From Variovorax paradoxus (GTDB lineage: Bacteria > Pseudomonadota > Gammaproteobacteria > Burkholderiales > Burkholderiaceae_C), in contig CP063166.1 of the NCBI GenBank assembly GCA_016806145.1, positions 2,232,001 to 2,296,000 of the forward strand: 64,000 bases of DNA, in the 5' to 3' direction. Both the position numbers and the translations under genes were made by a program. Each line of letters starts with the position of its first letter. Position 1 is the first letter of the stretch. Below the pieces are notes generated by a model. The model was given only the letters and a program-made list of their open reading frames with translations, was not told the origin of the DNA and searched no databases. Positions 43,712-51,893 of this stretch are shown piece after piece.

Positions 43712-43781
43712 CACCGGGACGAGGGACAATGCGCGCAGCCATCGCATCGCCAGCCGATGGAAGCCATGTGAGGAATCTTCG

Positions 43782-45488
43782 ATGAGTCTGGGTGAACTGC
43801 TCGCGTGCGCGAAGCCCGCGGTGGCCGCGACGTGGGCCGAGTGCATGGAGGCGTCTGCATCCGAGGGTGCGGGCGTGTTGTTCCTGTCGGCCTGCAACGC
43901 CAAGGACCGCGCGCACGTGGTCACGGTACGCGGCAAGGCCTTCGACGAGGTCTGGCGCCGCGGCGCCCAGCTGCTGCAGGTCTGGCTGCGCAAGCAGAGC
44001 ACGGCGCCGATCTGGCTGCGCGCGGACGTGGTCCACACGGTGCAGGCGATGAACTGGAAGGGACTGCAACAGGCGTTCTCGACCACCAAGCGCAACTACT
44101 TCCGCAGCGGCATCGCCTTCGACGCCGAGCTGTCGGTGGCCATGCTCGAGCAGGACATCGGCGCCCATGCCGTGCTCTACGACGGCAAGTTCGACGAGGC
44201 CGCGCCCAATGCGGCGAACCTCAAGCTGTTCGGCAAGCACCGCTACGGACGCGAGCTGAGCTGGCCCACCGATCCGCAGCAGCCGGTGTGGGTGTTCGAC
44301 ACGCGCGCCGTGTTCACCGACGGCAAGGAGGCGCACCGCATCGAGCACGAGGGCGTGGGCCGCGGCTATCGCCGGCTGCCGGCCTGGAACGCGCCGCGCG
44401 TGCGCCAGATCGTCGAGACCAGCACCGCCTACCTTGCGCGCCAGGTCAAGAGCTCGGGCGCCTATCACTACGGCTGGTTTCCCTGCTTCGACCGCGCCAT
44501 TCCCACCTACAACGCGCTGCGCCATGCGAGCTCGACCTATGCGCTGATCGAGGGCTGGGAGCTGACGCGCAAGCCCGAGCACAAGGCGGCGATCGACCGC
44601 GCGCTGGGCCACCTGACGGGCGAGCTGATCCGGCCCGCCACCTTGCCCGATGGTTCGCAGGCCGCGTTCTTGGTCGACATCGAGGACGAGATCAAGCTCG
44701 GTGGCAATGCCGTGTGCCTGCTCGCGATGGTCAAGTACACCGAGCTCACGGGCGAGCAGGCCTACCTGCCGCTGATGGAACAGCTCGCGCTCGGCATCCT
44801 GCACATGCAGGACCCGGCTAGCGGCCGCTTCGTGCACGTGCTCCACCATCCCGACCTGAGCGTGAAGGAGGAGAACCGCATCATCTACTACGACGGCGAG
44901 GCCGCCTTCGGGCTGATGCGGCTGTACGGTCTGACGCGCGACGAGCGCTGGCTGCGCGCGGTCGAGAAGGCCTTCGCTCATTTCATCGAGGCGCGCCACT
45001 GGGAGGCGCACGACCACTGGCTCAGCTACTGCGTCAACGAGCTCACGCTGTACCGGCCGGAAGAGCGCTACTTCCGCTTCGGGCTGGACAACGTGCGCGA
45101 CCACCTCGAGTTCGTGCTCAACCGCATCACCACATTTCCGACCTTGCTGGAGCTGATGATGGCGGCGCAGAAGATGGTGACGCGGCTGCAGGCCGACCCC
45201 GCGCATGCGCACCTGCTCGAGGGCTTCGACATCGAGAAGTTCTACCGCGCGCTCGAGCAGCGCGCGCGCTACCTGCTCACGGGGCACTTCTGGCCCGAGC
45301 TCGCGATGTTCTTCCGCAATCCGCAGCGCATCGTCGGCAGCTTCTTCATCCGCCATCACAGCTTCCGTGTGCGCATCGACGACGTGGAGCACTACCTCTC
45401 GGGGTACGTGGCGTACTGGAAATACCTGGAGGCGGGTGGACGGCCGGCGCAGCCGCAGGTGACGGCGCGAGCATCGATCCATCCCTGA
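43782..45488 (+). CDS. Unrecognised helical-toroid (six-hairpin-like) protein of the glycan operon
   Basis: A 568-residue cytoplasmic protein. Residues 1-150 form a separate domain (GVLFLSACNAKDRAHVVTVRGKAF, WLRADVVHTVQAMNW). Residues about 200-545 show repeating helical pairs with aromatic and acidic clusters (YHYGWFPCFDRAIPTYNALRHASSTYAL, IKLGGNAVCLLAMVKYTELTG, IYYDGEAAFGLMRLYGLTRDERWL, HDHWLSYCVNELTLY), as in (alpha/alpha)6 barrels of epimerases, lyases and six-hairpin glycosidases. No catalytic assignment is possible by eye. It is the last gene of the operon, 70 bases after its neighbour, and a REP palindrome follows its stop at once. Perhaps it builds or trims the product; this is speculation. 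Confidence 0.7.
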   Translation: MSLGELLACAKPAVAATWAECMEASASEGAGVLFLSACNAKDRAHVVTVRGKAFDEVWRRGAQLLQVWLRKQSTAPIWLRADVVHTVQAMNWKGLQQAFSTTKRNYFRSGIAFDAELSVAMLEQDIGAHAVLYDGKFDEAAPNAANLKLFGKHRYGRELSWPTDPQQPVWVFDTRAVFTDGKEAHRIEHEGVGRGYRRLPAWNAPRVRQIVETSTAYLARQVKSSGAYHYGWFPCFDRAIPTYNALRHASSTYALIEGWELTRKPEHKAAIDRALGHLTGELIRPATLPDGSQAAFLVDIEDEIKLGGNAVCLLAMVKYTELTGEQAYLPLMEQLALGILHMQDPASGRFVHVLHHPDLSVKEENRIIYYDGEAAFGLMRLYGLTRDERWLRAVEKAFAHFIEARHWEAHDHWLSYCVNELTLYRPEERYFRFGLDNVRDHLEFVLNRITTFPTLLELMMAAQKMVTRLQADPAHAHLLEGFDIEKFYRALEQRARYLLTGHFWPELAMFFRNPQRIVGSFFIRHHSFRVRIDDVEHYLSGYVAYWKYLEAGGRPAQPQVTARASIHP

Positions 45489-45548
45489 CCGTTCGGGCTG
45501 AGCTTGTCGAAGCCTCGCGCGGCGCTTCGACAGGCTCGGCGTGAACGG
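45489..45548. repeat. REP-like palindrome, copy 2
   Basis: A 60-base inverted repeat starting CCGTTCGGGCTGAGCTTGTC immediately after the TGA of the toroid-protein gene. Arms differ from copy 1 at a few positions. It separates two convergent genes and may end transcription from both sides. Confidence 0.9.
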
Positions 45549-45582
45549 TCGATGGGGCTCGATCCTTCGAGAGCGAAACGAC

Positions 45583-46803
45583 TCAGTGCAGCTCGGCCGC
45601 CGCGTGGATGGTCTCGCGCACGCGCGGATAGATCTGCGCGTTCCACTTGCTGCCGCTGAACACGCCGTAGTGCCCCACGCCGGCCTGCAGGTGGTGGGCC
45701 TTGAGGTAGGGCCGAACGCCGGTGCACAGGTCCTGCGCGGCCACGGTCTGGCCCACGGCGCAGATGTCGTCGCGCTCGCCCTCGACCGTGAGCAGCGCGG
45801 TGCGGCGGATCGCGGCCGGGTTCACGGTGCGCTCGCCCACGGTGAGCCGGCCGCGCGGCAGGTCGTAGGTCTGGAACACGCGCTCCACGGTCTCGAGGTA
45901 GAACTCCGCGGGCAGGTCGTTGACCGCGAGGTATTCGTCGTAGAAGTTGCCGATGGTGTGGGCCTTCTCGAGCTCGCCCTCGACCAGGTGGCGGTACATG
46001 TCCTCGAACTGCTTCTTGTGGCGCTCGGGGTTCATGCTCATGAAGGCCGCGAGCTGCAGGAAGCCCGGGTACACGCGCCGCATCGCGCCCGCATGCGGCC
46101 AGGGCACGTGGCTGATGAGGTTGCGGCGGAACCAGTCGATGGGCCGGTCGGTCGCGAGGCGGTTCACCGCGGTCGGGTTGATGCGGCAGTCGACCGGTCC
46201 GGCCATCAGCGTGAGGCTGCGCGGGGTGGCGGGGTTGTCGTCCTCGGCCATGAGCGCGGTGGCGGCCAGCGCGGCCACGCAGGGCTGGCACACCGCGACC
46301 ATGTGCACGCCGGGGCCGACGGCCTCGAGGAAGGCGATGAGCTGCAGCGTGTAGTCGTCGAGGCCGAAGCGGCCCTGCCACAGCGGCACGTCGCGCGCGT
46401 TGTGCCAGTCGGTCAGGTAGACGTCGTGGTCGCTCAGCAGGGTGCGCACGGTTTCGCGCAACAGGGTGGCGAAATGGCCCGACAACGGTGCGACCAGCAG
46501 CACGGGCGGGTGCGTGGGGTGGTCGCCGTCCTTCCTGAAATGCAGCAGGGTGCCGAAGGGCGCGCTCAGCGCCACCTCCTCGTGCACCGCGACCTCGTCG
46601 CCGTCGACCGGCACGCTCGCGATGCCGTAGGGCGGCCGGCTGTGGGTGAGCCGCATGCGCGAGAACACCTCGCACTGCGCCGCCAGCCGCCGCTGCATGG
46701 TGCGCTCGCTGCCGTCCTGCCAGAGCGCGCGCGCCATGTACTGGGAGGCGAGCCGCAGCGGGGAGAGCAGGTCGGCCTGGTTCTGGTAGACGCGGTAGAG
46801 CAT
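45583..46803 (-). CDS. phaZ: Intracellular polyhydroxyalkanoate depolymerase
   Basis: A 406-residue enzyme that mobilises stored PHB granules. The N-terminus MLYRVYQNQADLLSPLRLASQYMA, DHDVYLTDWHNARDVPLWQGRFGLDDY, and MAGPVDCRINPTAVN match PhaZ1-type proteins. The nucleophile box is VCQPC, with Cys172 where extracellular depolymerases have Ser, as known for the Ralstonia enzyme. The acid and His lie in LTVEGERDDICAVGQT and AGVGHYGVFSGSKW. The start is the ATG complementary to 46801-46803. It is divergent from the GST gene. Confidence 0.93.
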   Translation of the reverse strand: MLYRVYQNQADLLSPLRLASQYMARALWQDGSERTMQRRLAAQCEVFSRMRLTHSRPPYGIASVPVDGDEVAVHEEVALSAPFGTLLHFRKDGDHPTHPPVLLVAPLSGHFATLLRETVRTLLSDHDVYLTDWHNARDVPLWQGRFGLDDYTLQLIAFLEAVGPGVHMVAVCQPCVAALAATALMAEDDNPATPRSLTLMAGPVDCRINPTAVNRLATDRPIDWFRRNLISHVPWPHAGAMRRVYPGFLQLAAFMSMNPERHKKQFEDMYRHLVEGELEKAHTIGNFYDEYLAVNDLPAEFYLETVERVFQTYDLPRGRLTVGERTVNPAAIRRTALLTVEGERDDICAVGQTVAAQDLCTGVRPYLKAHHLQAGVGHYGVFSGSKWNAQIYPRVRETIHAAAELH

Positions 46804-46934
46804 GGTTGTGGTGCGTTGTCTGCGCAGAGGCAAGTTGCGGGCCAAGGCCGGGCGCACCGGGATGGAACGGGTGGCACAGGGCTTGCACGTCGCAGCCCAC
46901 CGGCGGCGCTTGCCGGCACCAAGGAGCACACCCG

Positions 46935-47591
46935 ATGGCCAAACCCGTTCTCACCATCAGCAGCAAGAACTACGGCGCGTGGTCGCTGCGCGGCTGGCTG
47001 ATGTGCAGGCTGGCGGGCCTGGACTTCAGCGAGAAGATCATCCCGCCCGACGACCCGGCCATGAAGGCCGAGATGCTGCTGCTGTCGTCCTCGATGCTGG
47101 TGCCATCGCTGCAGCACGGCTCGGTCAAGGTGTGGGACACGCTCGCCATCGGCGAGTACCTCAACGAGATCAAGCCCAAGGCCGGCCTGCTGCCCGCCGA
47201 CGTGGCGGCCCGCGCCCACTGCCGCGCGATCTGCGGCGAGATGCATTCGGGCTTCGCGGCCATGCGCGGCGCGCTGCCGATGAACATCAAGGCCCGCTTC
47301 AAGAACTTCAAGGTGTGGTCGCGCGCGCAGGCTGACATCGACCGCATCGTGGCGATCTGGCGCGAATGCCTGAAGGCCTACGGCGGCCCCTACCTGTTCG
47401 GCGGGCAGCCGGGCATCGCCGATGCGATGTACGCGCCCGTGGTCACGCGCTTCCTGAGCTACGACGTGGCGCTCGACAGCGCCTGCACGGCCTACTGCAA
47501 GCGCGTGATGGAACTGCCCGCGATGAAGGAATGGGTGGCGGCGGCGAAGCAGGAGCCCGACGAGATCGACGAGCTCGACGCCGAGTTCTAG
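46935..47591 (+). CDS. Glutathione S-transferase family protein
   Basis: A 218-residue GST. The thioredoxin-like N-domain has VLTISSKNYGAWSLRGWLMC with the catalytic Ser/Tyr region, the cis-Pro in MLVPSLQHG and the glutathione-binding DTLAIGEYLNE. The helical C-domain includes PYLFGGQPGIADAMYAPV, the N-capping motif. An AAGGAG site precedes ATG 46935. It conjugates or shuttles glutathione; the substrate is unknown. It converges on the DOPA-dioxygenase-like gene, one base apart. Confidence 0.92.
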   Translation: MAKPVLTISSKNYGAWSLRGWLMCRLAGLDFSEKIIPPDDPAMKAEMLLLSSSMLVPSLQHGSVKVWDTLAIGEYLNEIKPKAGLLPADVAARAHCRAICGEMHSGFAAMRGALPMNIKARFKNFKVWSRAQADIDRIVAIWRECLKAYGGPYLFGGQPGIADAMYAPVVTRFLSYDVALDSACTAYCKRVMELPAMKEWVAAAKQEPDEIDELDAEF

Positions 47592-47592
47592 C

Positions 47593-47940
47593 TCAGTGGC
47601 GGAACATCCGCAGGTCGAGCGCGCTCTCGTCGCCCAGCCACATCGCGTGATCGGTGTGGTCGGCGAGGTCGTTGCCGGTCAGGCCGTGCACGAAGACGTC
47701 GAGGCCGTCGCGGTGGCTGTCGAGCCAGCCGATGACCGTGTCGAACTCGGCCGCGTCGAAGGCGAGCTGGCAGCTCCAGTGCGGATGCGGGCCGACTGGG
47801 CGCTCGTGCACCCGGCCCACCACCACCATCAGCTCGCGGCCCGCCTGCTCGCACAGCGCGCGGGCCTGGGCCACGGTGGCGGGGCCGAAATAGACGTGGG
47901 CGTGGTACTGCGGGTAGAGGTTCTCGGGGCGGCGCGGCAT
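47593..47940 (-). CDS. DOPA 4,5-dioxygenase family protein
   Basis: A 115-residue protein with the DOPA_dioxygen pattern: YHAHVYFGPATVAQARALCEQAG, GRVHERPVGPHPHWSCQLAF, LDVFVHGLTGNDLADHTDHAMWLG. Conserved His residues in YHAHVYF, GPHPHW and VHGLTG are the presumed iron ligands. Plant and fungal relatives open the DOPA ring in betalain synthesis; bacterial ones are small and uncharacterised. It ends one base from the GST stop, convergent, and is 28 bases beyond the DUF4166 gene on its strand, so it may be the tail of that operon. Confidence 0.88.
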   Translation of the reverse strand: MPRRPENLYPQYHAHVYFGPATVAQARALCEQAGRELMVVVGRVHERPVGPHPHWSCQLAFDAAEFDTVIGWLDSHRDGLDVFVHGLTGNDLADHTDHAMWLGDESALDLRMFRH

Positions 47941-47968
47941 GGTGGGGCGATTGTGGCGCGGGCGCGGA

Positions 47969-48619
47969 TCACCTGTCGCTGAGAAGGTCGCCGGGAAGGT
48001 CGTCGGGCAGCCGGAAGCTGCCGCTGTAGCGGAACACGTCGCCGAACCAGCGGTGGCGCAGCAGCATGCGCATGCTGAAGGCGTCGGGGTCGCGCGGGTC
48101 GGGCCGCTCCTCGACGTAGGCCGTGCCCATCAGCAGGCCCAGCGGCAGCGGGATGCGCAGGCGGCCCAGGCGCCAGACGTAGCCGCGGTCGCGGAACACC
48201 AGCGCGCCTTCTTCGGCGCTCACGGCCAGCCGCATGCCGATGCCGAAGCGCACGTACTCGATCACCAGCGCGCCGTCGGCCGCCTCGTGCTCCATGTGCG
48301 AGCGGAAGTGGAAGGGCGCGCGGCCCGCGAAGCGGAAGATGCGGTCCCAGTAGAGATGCGGGTCGTCGGGCCGGCAGCGGTAGTGGACCTCGATCGGCAC
48401 CGCGCGCCCGGTGTAGGGCACGAGGGCACCGAACAGCCTGCCGAGGGGCATCAGCAACGCGGCCCAGGGCGCATGGTGGACCTCGTGCATGGTGCCGCGC
48501 ACGCAGACATGGTCGTTCGAATGCGGCGCCATGGTGTAGTGGCGGCGGATCGCGTCGCCCAGCCGGTCCCAGTCGGGGCCGAGCGCTTGCTGGAAGACCG
48601 GACGAATGTCGTGGTTCAT
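47969..48619 (-). CDS. DUF4166 domain protein
   Basis: A 216-residue protein. The blocks LGPDWDRLGDAIRRHYTM, VRGTMHEVHHAPWAALLMPLGRLFGALVPYTGRAVPIEVHYRC, YWDRIFRFAGRAPFHFRSHM, and YVRFGIGMRLAVSAEEGALVFRDRGYVW define the DUF4166 family, whose function is unknown. There is a possible amphipathic or membrane-touching helix but no signal peptide. It overlaps the SRPBCC gene by four bases. Co-transcription with a methyltransferase and an SRPBCC protein suggests handling of a hydrophobic molecule. Confidence 0.85.
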   Translation of the reverse strand: MNHDIRPVFQQALGPDWDRLGDAIRRHYTMAPHSNDHVCVRGTMHEVHHAPWAALLMPLGRLFGALVPYTGRAVPIEVHYRCRPDDPHLYWDRIFRFAGRAPFHFRSHMEHEAADGALVIEYVRFGIGMRLAVSAEEGALVFRDRGYVWRLGRLRIPLPLGLLMGTAYVEERPDPRDPDAFSMRMLLRHRWFGDVFRYSGSFRLPDDLPGDLLSDR

Positions 48620-49683
48620 GGCTGGATGATGGCGCCAGCGGTGGCCGTGCCTTCGCTGCGGGCCTTGTAAAAGCGCAGGATGTTCTCGGACGCGTCGTTC
48701 AGCAGCAGGTGCATGACGCGGTCGGCATACCAGTTGAAGCTGGTGCTCAGCCGCCACGAGACCTCCACGCGCAGCTCGGTGCCGCCGTCGCGCGGCGTCA
48801 GCGTGTAGGTGGCATCGCGCAGGTCGAAGTACTGGCCGCCGATCATCACGTGGTCGTCGAGCGCGCCGGCCGGAAAGGAGTCGGGCGAGAAGCGGAAGCG
48901 CCATTGCAGCCTGCGGTTGGGTTGCCAATCGGTGATGACCTCCTCGAAGTGCACGTTCTTCTGCCACTGCACCTGGCGCACGCGGCCCTCGGGCGTGTCG
49001 ACCGTGACGCCCGACACCGGCATCGGCACGCCGGCGCGGTAGGCCCAGGCGCCGTCGACCTCGGCCGGGCGGATGTCGCGCGCGGCGTTGAGCTCGTGCC
49101 ATACGCGTTCGGCCGGTGCGGCGATGTAGAGCGTGCGCGAGGTGTTCGAGAAGCGGTCGGGGTTGGGCAGGTTCGGCTCGATGGCGCCGAGCACCAGCGG
49201 CAGCAGCGCGAAGCCGTAGAGGGTCTGCTTCGGCCAGTGGGTGATGCGGCACACGATGCCCATGGCCAGCCCGCCGACGCTGCCCATCACCGCGAACAGC
49301 GGCACGATGAAGACGGCGCAGATCAGGCCCTCGATGAACACCACCAGCGTGCCGCCCACGAACAGCGCGGTCGCGACCCAGGGCGCCCACAGGTAGTACC
49401 CCCAGCTGCGCCGCTCGATGCGCTCGGCCAGGTACACCGTGACCGCGCCGCACACCGCGGGCGCCAGGTAGACGAAGGAGCCCAGCATGGCCGAATAGGC
49501 CTTGCCGGGGCCGCCGCTGAAGACCAGGCGCAGCACGAGCGCGATCGCGGCGCCGATCGCCATCGGCCAGAACCAGCCGAAGGGCATGCCGCGCACGGGC
49601 TTGTTCGCAGGCGGCTCGTCGTTCGTGGCGGGCTCGATGGGCGCCAGCTCGGTCAGCAAGCGGTCTTCGGGATCGGTGTGCAT
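48616..49683 (-). CDS. Membrane protein with C-terminal SRPBCC lipid-binding-like domain
   Basis: A 355-residue protein. Residues 35-185 contain four to five hydrophobic segments (GWFWPMAIGAAIALVLRLVF, YLAPAVCGAVTVYLAE, VATALFVGGTLVVFIEGLICAVFIVPLFAVMG). From about residue 188 an SRPBCC (START-like) domain follows: LYIAAPAERVWHELNAARDI, VQWQKNVHFEEVITDWQPNRRLQWRFRF, ATYTLTPRDGGTELRVEVSW. Such domains form a hydrophobic pocket. It overlaps the DUF4166 gene and follows the methyltransferase gene by 37 bases. A membrane-tethered carrier or modifier of a lipid is plausible. Confidence 0.8.
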   Translation of the reverse strand: MHTDPEDRLLTELAPIEPATNDEPPANKPVRGMPFGWFWPMAIGAAIALVLRLVFSGGPGKAYSAMLGSFVYLAPAVCGAVTVYLAERIERRSWGYYLWAPWVATALFVGGTLVVFIEGLICAVFIVPLFAVMGSVGGLAMGIVCRITHWPKQTLYGFALLPLVLGAIEPNLPNPDRFSNTSRTLYIAAPAERVWHELNAARDIRPAEVDGAWAYRAGVPMPVSGVTVDTPEGRVRQVQWQKNVHFEEVITDWQPNRRLQWRFRFSPDSFPAGALDDHVMIGGQYFDLRDATYTLTPRDGGTELRVEVSWRLSTSFNWYADRVMHLLLNDASENILRFYKARSEGTATAGAIIQP

Positions 49684-49720
49684 GGAAGTCCTCTTCTCCT
49701 CGATGTGTTCGTTCGTCCGC

Positions 49721-50653
49721 TCAACTGGCGCGCCGCGTGGCGCTGACCATGCAGTAGTCGAAGTCGCGCCAGAACAGGCCCAGCGCGAGCGCGCAGTAGC
49801 TGGCCACGATGTGCTTGCGGCGCCAGGGGCTCAGGCTTCCGCGTGCCTTCCAGAGTTCGGCCAGCGTGAAGCGGGTGGCGAGCGCGGGGATGTGCAGCGC
49901 GCTCGGCGCGACGCGCCAGCGCAGCGAGCGCACCTCGATGTCCTCGAAGCCGTGTTCGCGCAGCGCGGCCGTGAACTCGTCGCGCACGGCCAGTGTCGGC
50001 ACGGCCCAGCTGTCGGCCCACAGGCGGTGCAGCCAGCGCGCGAGGCGGCCGGGCTCGCGGCGCAGCAGGAAGCCGTCGACCACCACCAGCCGTGCGCCGG
50101 GCCTGAGCAGGCGCGCGGCCTCGCGCGCGAAGTCGGCCTTGGCGGTGCCCTCGGCATAGCAGGCGCTCTCGAGCGCCCAGGCGCCGTCGGCCTGCGCGGC
50201 CGGCAGGCCGGTGCGCGTGTAGTCGGCCTCGATGTGGGCCATGCGGTCGGCCACGCCGGCCCGCGCATCGAGGCGCTCGGCGATGCGGTTCTGCACCGGC
50301 ACGTTGGTGACGGTCACGGCGTAGAGGCGCGGGTCGTCGCCGACCAGCGTGCGCGCGGTGGCGCCGGCGCCGCAGCCCAGGTCGAGCACGCAGCGGCGGC
50401 CGTCTTCCGTCGGGCGCTCGCCGAGCCGCAGCGCGCGGCCGACCTCGCGGTTCATCTGGACCAGCATGCTTTCGCGGCGCAGCGGATTCAGGCCCGCTCG
50501 CCAGTAGCCGAAGTGCATGTTGTAGCTGGGGCTCCAGGCGCGGTAGTCGGTGGCGACCTCGGTGAAGTAGTCCTGGGTGTCGGCGCGGCTGACCGGGGCC
50601 GGGGCAGCGGCGGCCCGCGGCAGGTGGAAATCGGGTTGGAAGACGCTGGGCAT
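49721..50653 (-). CDS. SAM-dependent methyltransferase
   Basis: A 310-residue class I methyltransferase. Motif I is CVLDLGCGAGATART near residue 100, motif II/III LYAVTVTNVPVQNRIAERL and HIEADYTRTGLP, with ALESACYAEGTAKADFAREAARLLRPGARLVVVDGF after it. The N-terminal YFTEVATDYRAWSPSYNMHFGYWRAG block is like cyclopropane-fatty-acid, sterol and tocopherol methyltransferases, which act on lipids. The start is the ATG complementary to 50651-50653. It is second in the operon behind the DCC thiol protein. Confidence 0.9.
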   Translation of the reverse strand: MPSVFQPDFHLPRAAAAPAPVSRADTQDYFTEVATDYRAWSPSYNMHFGYWRAGLNPLRRESMLVQMNREVGRALRLGERPTEDGRRCVLDLGCGAGATARTLVGDDPRLYAVTVTNVPVQNRIAERLDARAGVADRMAHIEADYTRTGLPAAQADGAWALESACYAEGTAKADFAREAARLLRPGARLVVVDGFLLRREPGRLARWLHRLWADSWAVPTLAVRDEFTAALREHGFEDIEVRSLRWRVAPSALHIPALATRFTLAELWKARGSLSPWRRKHIVASYCALALGLFWRDFDYCMVSATRRAS

Positions 50654-50688
50654 GCGATGGACTCCTGGTCGGAAATGCGGTGCGGATG

Positions 50689-51120
50689 TCAGAGCCGGCA
50701 CTGGTCGTCGGCGCAGGTGCGCGAGGCCTTCGCGGCCGGGCCGGCGAGCAGGGTCACGAGCCAGTCCGGCAGGCGCTGGCGGTTGCGCGCCAGCGCGGCA
50801 TAGGCGCGGTCGGCCAGCGGCGCGACCAGCGGCAAGTCGAGCAGGGCGCCGCCGTTGGGCAGGCCCACCGCCTCGCGGCAGGCGCGGATCGCGGGCACGC
50901 CGACCCGCACGCGGCCGGCGGCATCGACCGCGTGGATCGCGGTCATGAGCGCGTCGCGCGGCGCCGGGCCGGCATCGAAATCGGGCGGCGAGCAGTCGAC
51001 CAGGACGAGCCGCGCGGCCGCGCCGCGCGCCTTCATCGCGCCCATTTCGGCGGTGCACAGGCGGCAGGTGGCGTCGTAGTAAACGGTCAGAGGGTAGGCG
51101 ATGGCGGTGTGTCGGGACAT
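50689..51120 (-). CDS. DCC family thiol-disulfide oxidoreductase-like protein (DUF393)
   Basis: A 143-residue protein with the DCC signature near the N-terminus: LTVYYDATCRLCTAEMGAM, giving D-x-x-C-x-x-C, and a later VGVPAIRACREAVGLP. The fold is thioredoxin-like and function is unknown. I start at the ATG complementary to 51118-51120; the frame extends ten codons further but that would place the start inside the upstream palindrome. It heads the DCC-methyltransferase-SRPBCC-DUF4166 operon and lies just downstream of the GbsR/MarR regulator gene. Confidence 0.85.
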   Translation of the reverse strand: MSRHTAIAYPLTVYYDATCRLCTAEMGAMKARGAAARLVLVDCSPPDFDAGPAPRDALMTAIHAVDAAGRVRVGVPAIRACREAVGLPNGGALLDLPLVAPLADRAYAALARNRQRLPDWLVTLLAGPAAKASRTCADDQCRL

Positions 51121-51139
51121 GGTGTTCTTTGTTCTCGAT

Positions 51140-51159
51140 ATTTCTGTCAAAACAGAAAT
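51140..51159. promoter_or_regulatory. Operator palindrome in front of the DCC/methyltransferase operon
   Basis: ATTTCTGTCAAAACAGAAAT has perfect 8-base arms around CAAA. A near-identical copy stands in front of the adjacent GbsR/MarR regulator gene at 51796-51815. This copy lies 20 bases upstream of the DCC start. Confidence 0.75.
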
Positions 51160-51167
51160 GAATGGGC

Positions 51168-51202
51168 AAAAAAAGAGCCGGCCTCAGATCATCGGCAGGC
51201 TC
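51168..51202 (-). terminator. Possible intrinsic terminator after the GbsR/MarR gene
   Basis: Read on the minus strand, GAGCC (51198-51202) pairs with GGCTC (51175-51179) and seven T residues follow (51168-51174). The stem overlaps the last codons and stop of the regulator gene. The loop is long, so confidence is limited. It would isolate the regulator transcript from the operon. Confidence 0.4.
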
Positions 51203-51771
51203 GCATGGTGAGCGTCGGGATCGTCCTTGCCGGCAGCGGGCGCGGGCGCGTCGCCGCGCACGAACTTCTGCACGCTCGCGCCCAGCGTCAGCACCTTGTC
51301 GAGCGTGCCGGGCGACAGCCGCAGCATCTCGTCGGCCCAGGTGGCGAGCTTGGCCATCAGGTCCATGGTGGAGCGGATGCGGTCCTGTGCATCGGCCGAT
51401 TCCTTCTGGAAGTCGGGGCTCGCGACGACCTCGCGCAGCATGCGGATGGTGGGATCGAACTCGCGTTCCTTGCGCTCGCGCACGACGGTGCGGAACAGCT
51501 CCCAGACGTCGACGCTGGTCTCGAAGTAGTCGCGCCGGTCGCCCAGCATGTGGGTGACGCGCACCAGGTTCCAGGCCTGCAGTTCCTTCAGGCTGTTGCT
51601 TACGTTGGAGCGCGCCACGCCCAGGGTGTCGGACAGCTCCTCGGCGTGGATCGGCTTGCCGTGCACGAACAGCAGCGCATGGATCTGCGAGACGGTGCGG
51701 TTGACGCCCCACATGGAGCCCATCTCGCCCCAGTGGAGGACGAACTTGCGTTGGATGTCGGTGAGTTCCAT
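51184..51771 (-). CDS. GbsR/MarR-type transcriptional regulator
   Basis: A 195-residue winged-helix protein. The start MELTDIQRKFVLHWGEMGSMWGVNRTVSQIHALLFVHGKPIHAEELSDTLGVARSNVSNSLKELQAWNLVRVTHMLGDRRDYFET is the typical GbsR (COG1510) DNA-binding domain. A helical dimerisation tail follows. I use the ATG complementary to 51769-51771; the longer frame would run through its own operator. In Bacillus GbsR senses choline, but members in proteobacteria have varied roles. Twin palindromes at its own promoter and at the next operon make autoregulation and control of that operon likely. Confidence 0.9.
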   Translation of the reverse strand: MELTDIQRKFVLHWGEMGSMWGVNRTVSQIHALLFVHGKPIHAEELSDTLGVARSNVSNSLKELQAWNLVRVTHMLGDRRDYFETSVDVWELFRTVVRERKEREFDPTIRMLREVVASPDFQKESADAQDRIRSTMDLMAKLATWADEMLRLSPGTLDKVLTLGASVQKFVRGDAPAPAAGKDDPDAHHASLPMI

Positions 51772-51795
51772 GCGCTGGAGTCTAGGACTTCCGAA

Positions 51796-51815
51796 ATTTC
51801 TGTCAAGAAAGAAAT
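51796..51815. promoter_or_regulatory. Operator palindrome in front of the GbsR/MarR gene
   Basis: ATTTCTGTCAAGAAAGAAAT matches the 51140-51159 palindrome at 18 of 20 positions. It lies 25 bases upstream of the regulator's ATG on the minus strand and 37 bases before the LexA box of the divergent radical SAM gene. Confidence 0.75.
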
Positions 51816-51851
51816 CAAAAAACTGCCGAAGTCTGAGCGAATGGTGAAATA

Positions 51852-51867
51852 CTGTATGTTTAAACAG
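51852..51867. promoter_or_regulatory. LexA (SOS) box
   Basis: CTGTATGTTTAAACAG fits CTGT-N8-ACAG exactly and is extended by A on the left and T on the right (ACTGT...ACAGT), with an AT-rich spacer as in strong enterobacterial sites. It ends 26 bases before the ATG of the radical SAM gene. Betaproteobacterial LexA recognises this same consensus. Confidence 0.8.
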
Positions 51868-51893
51868 TGAAACGACCGCGAAGGAGTCGCGCC

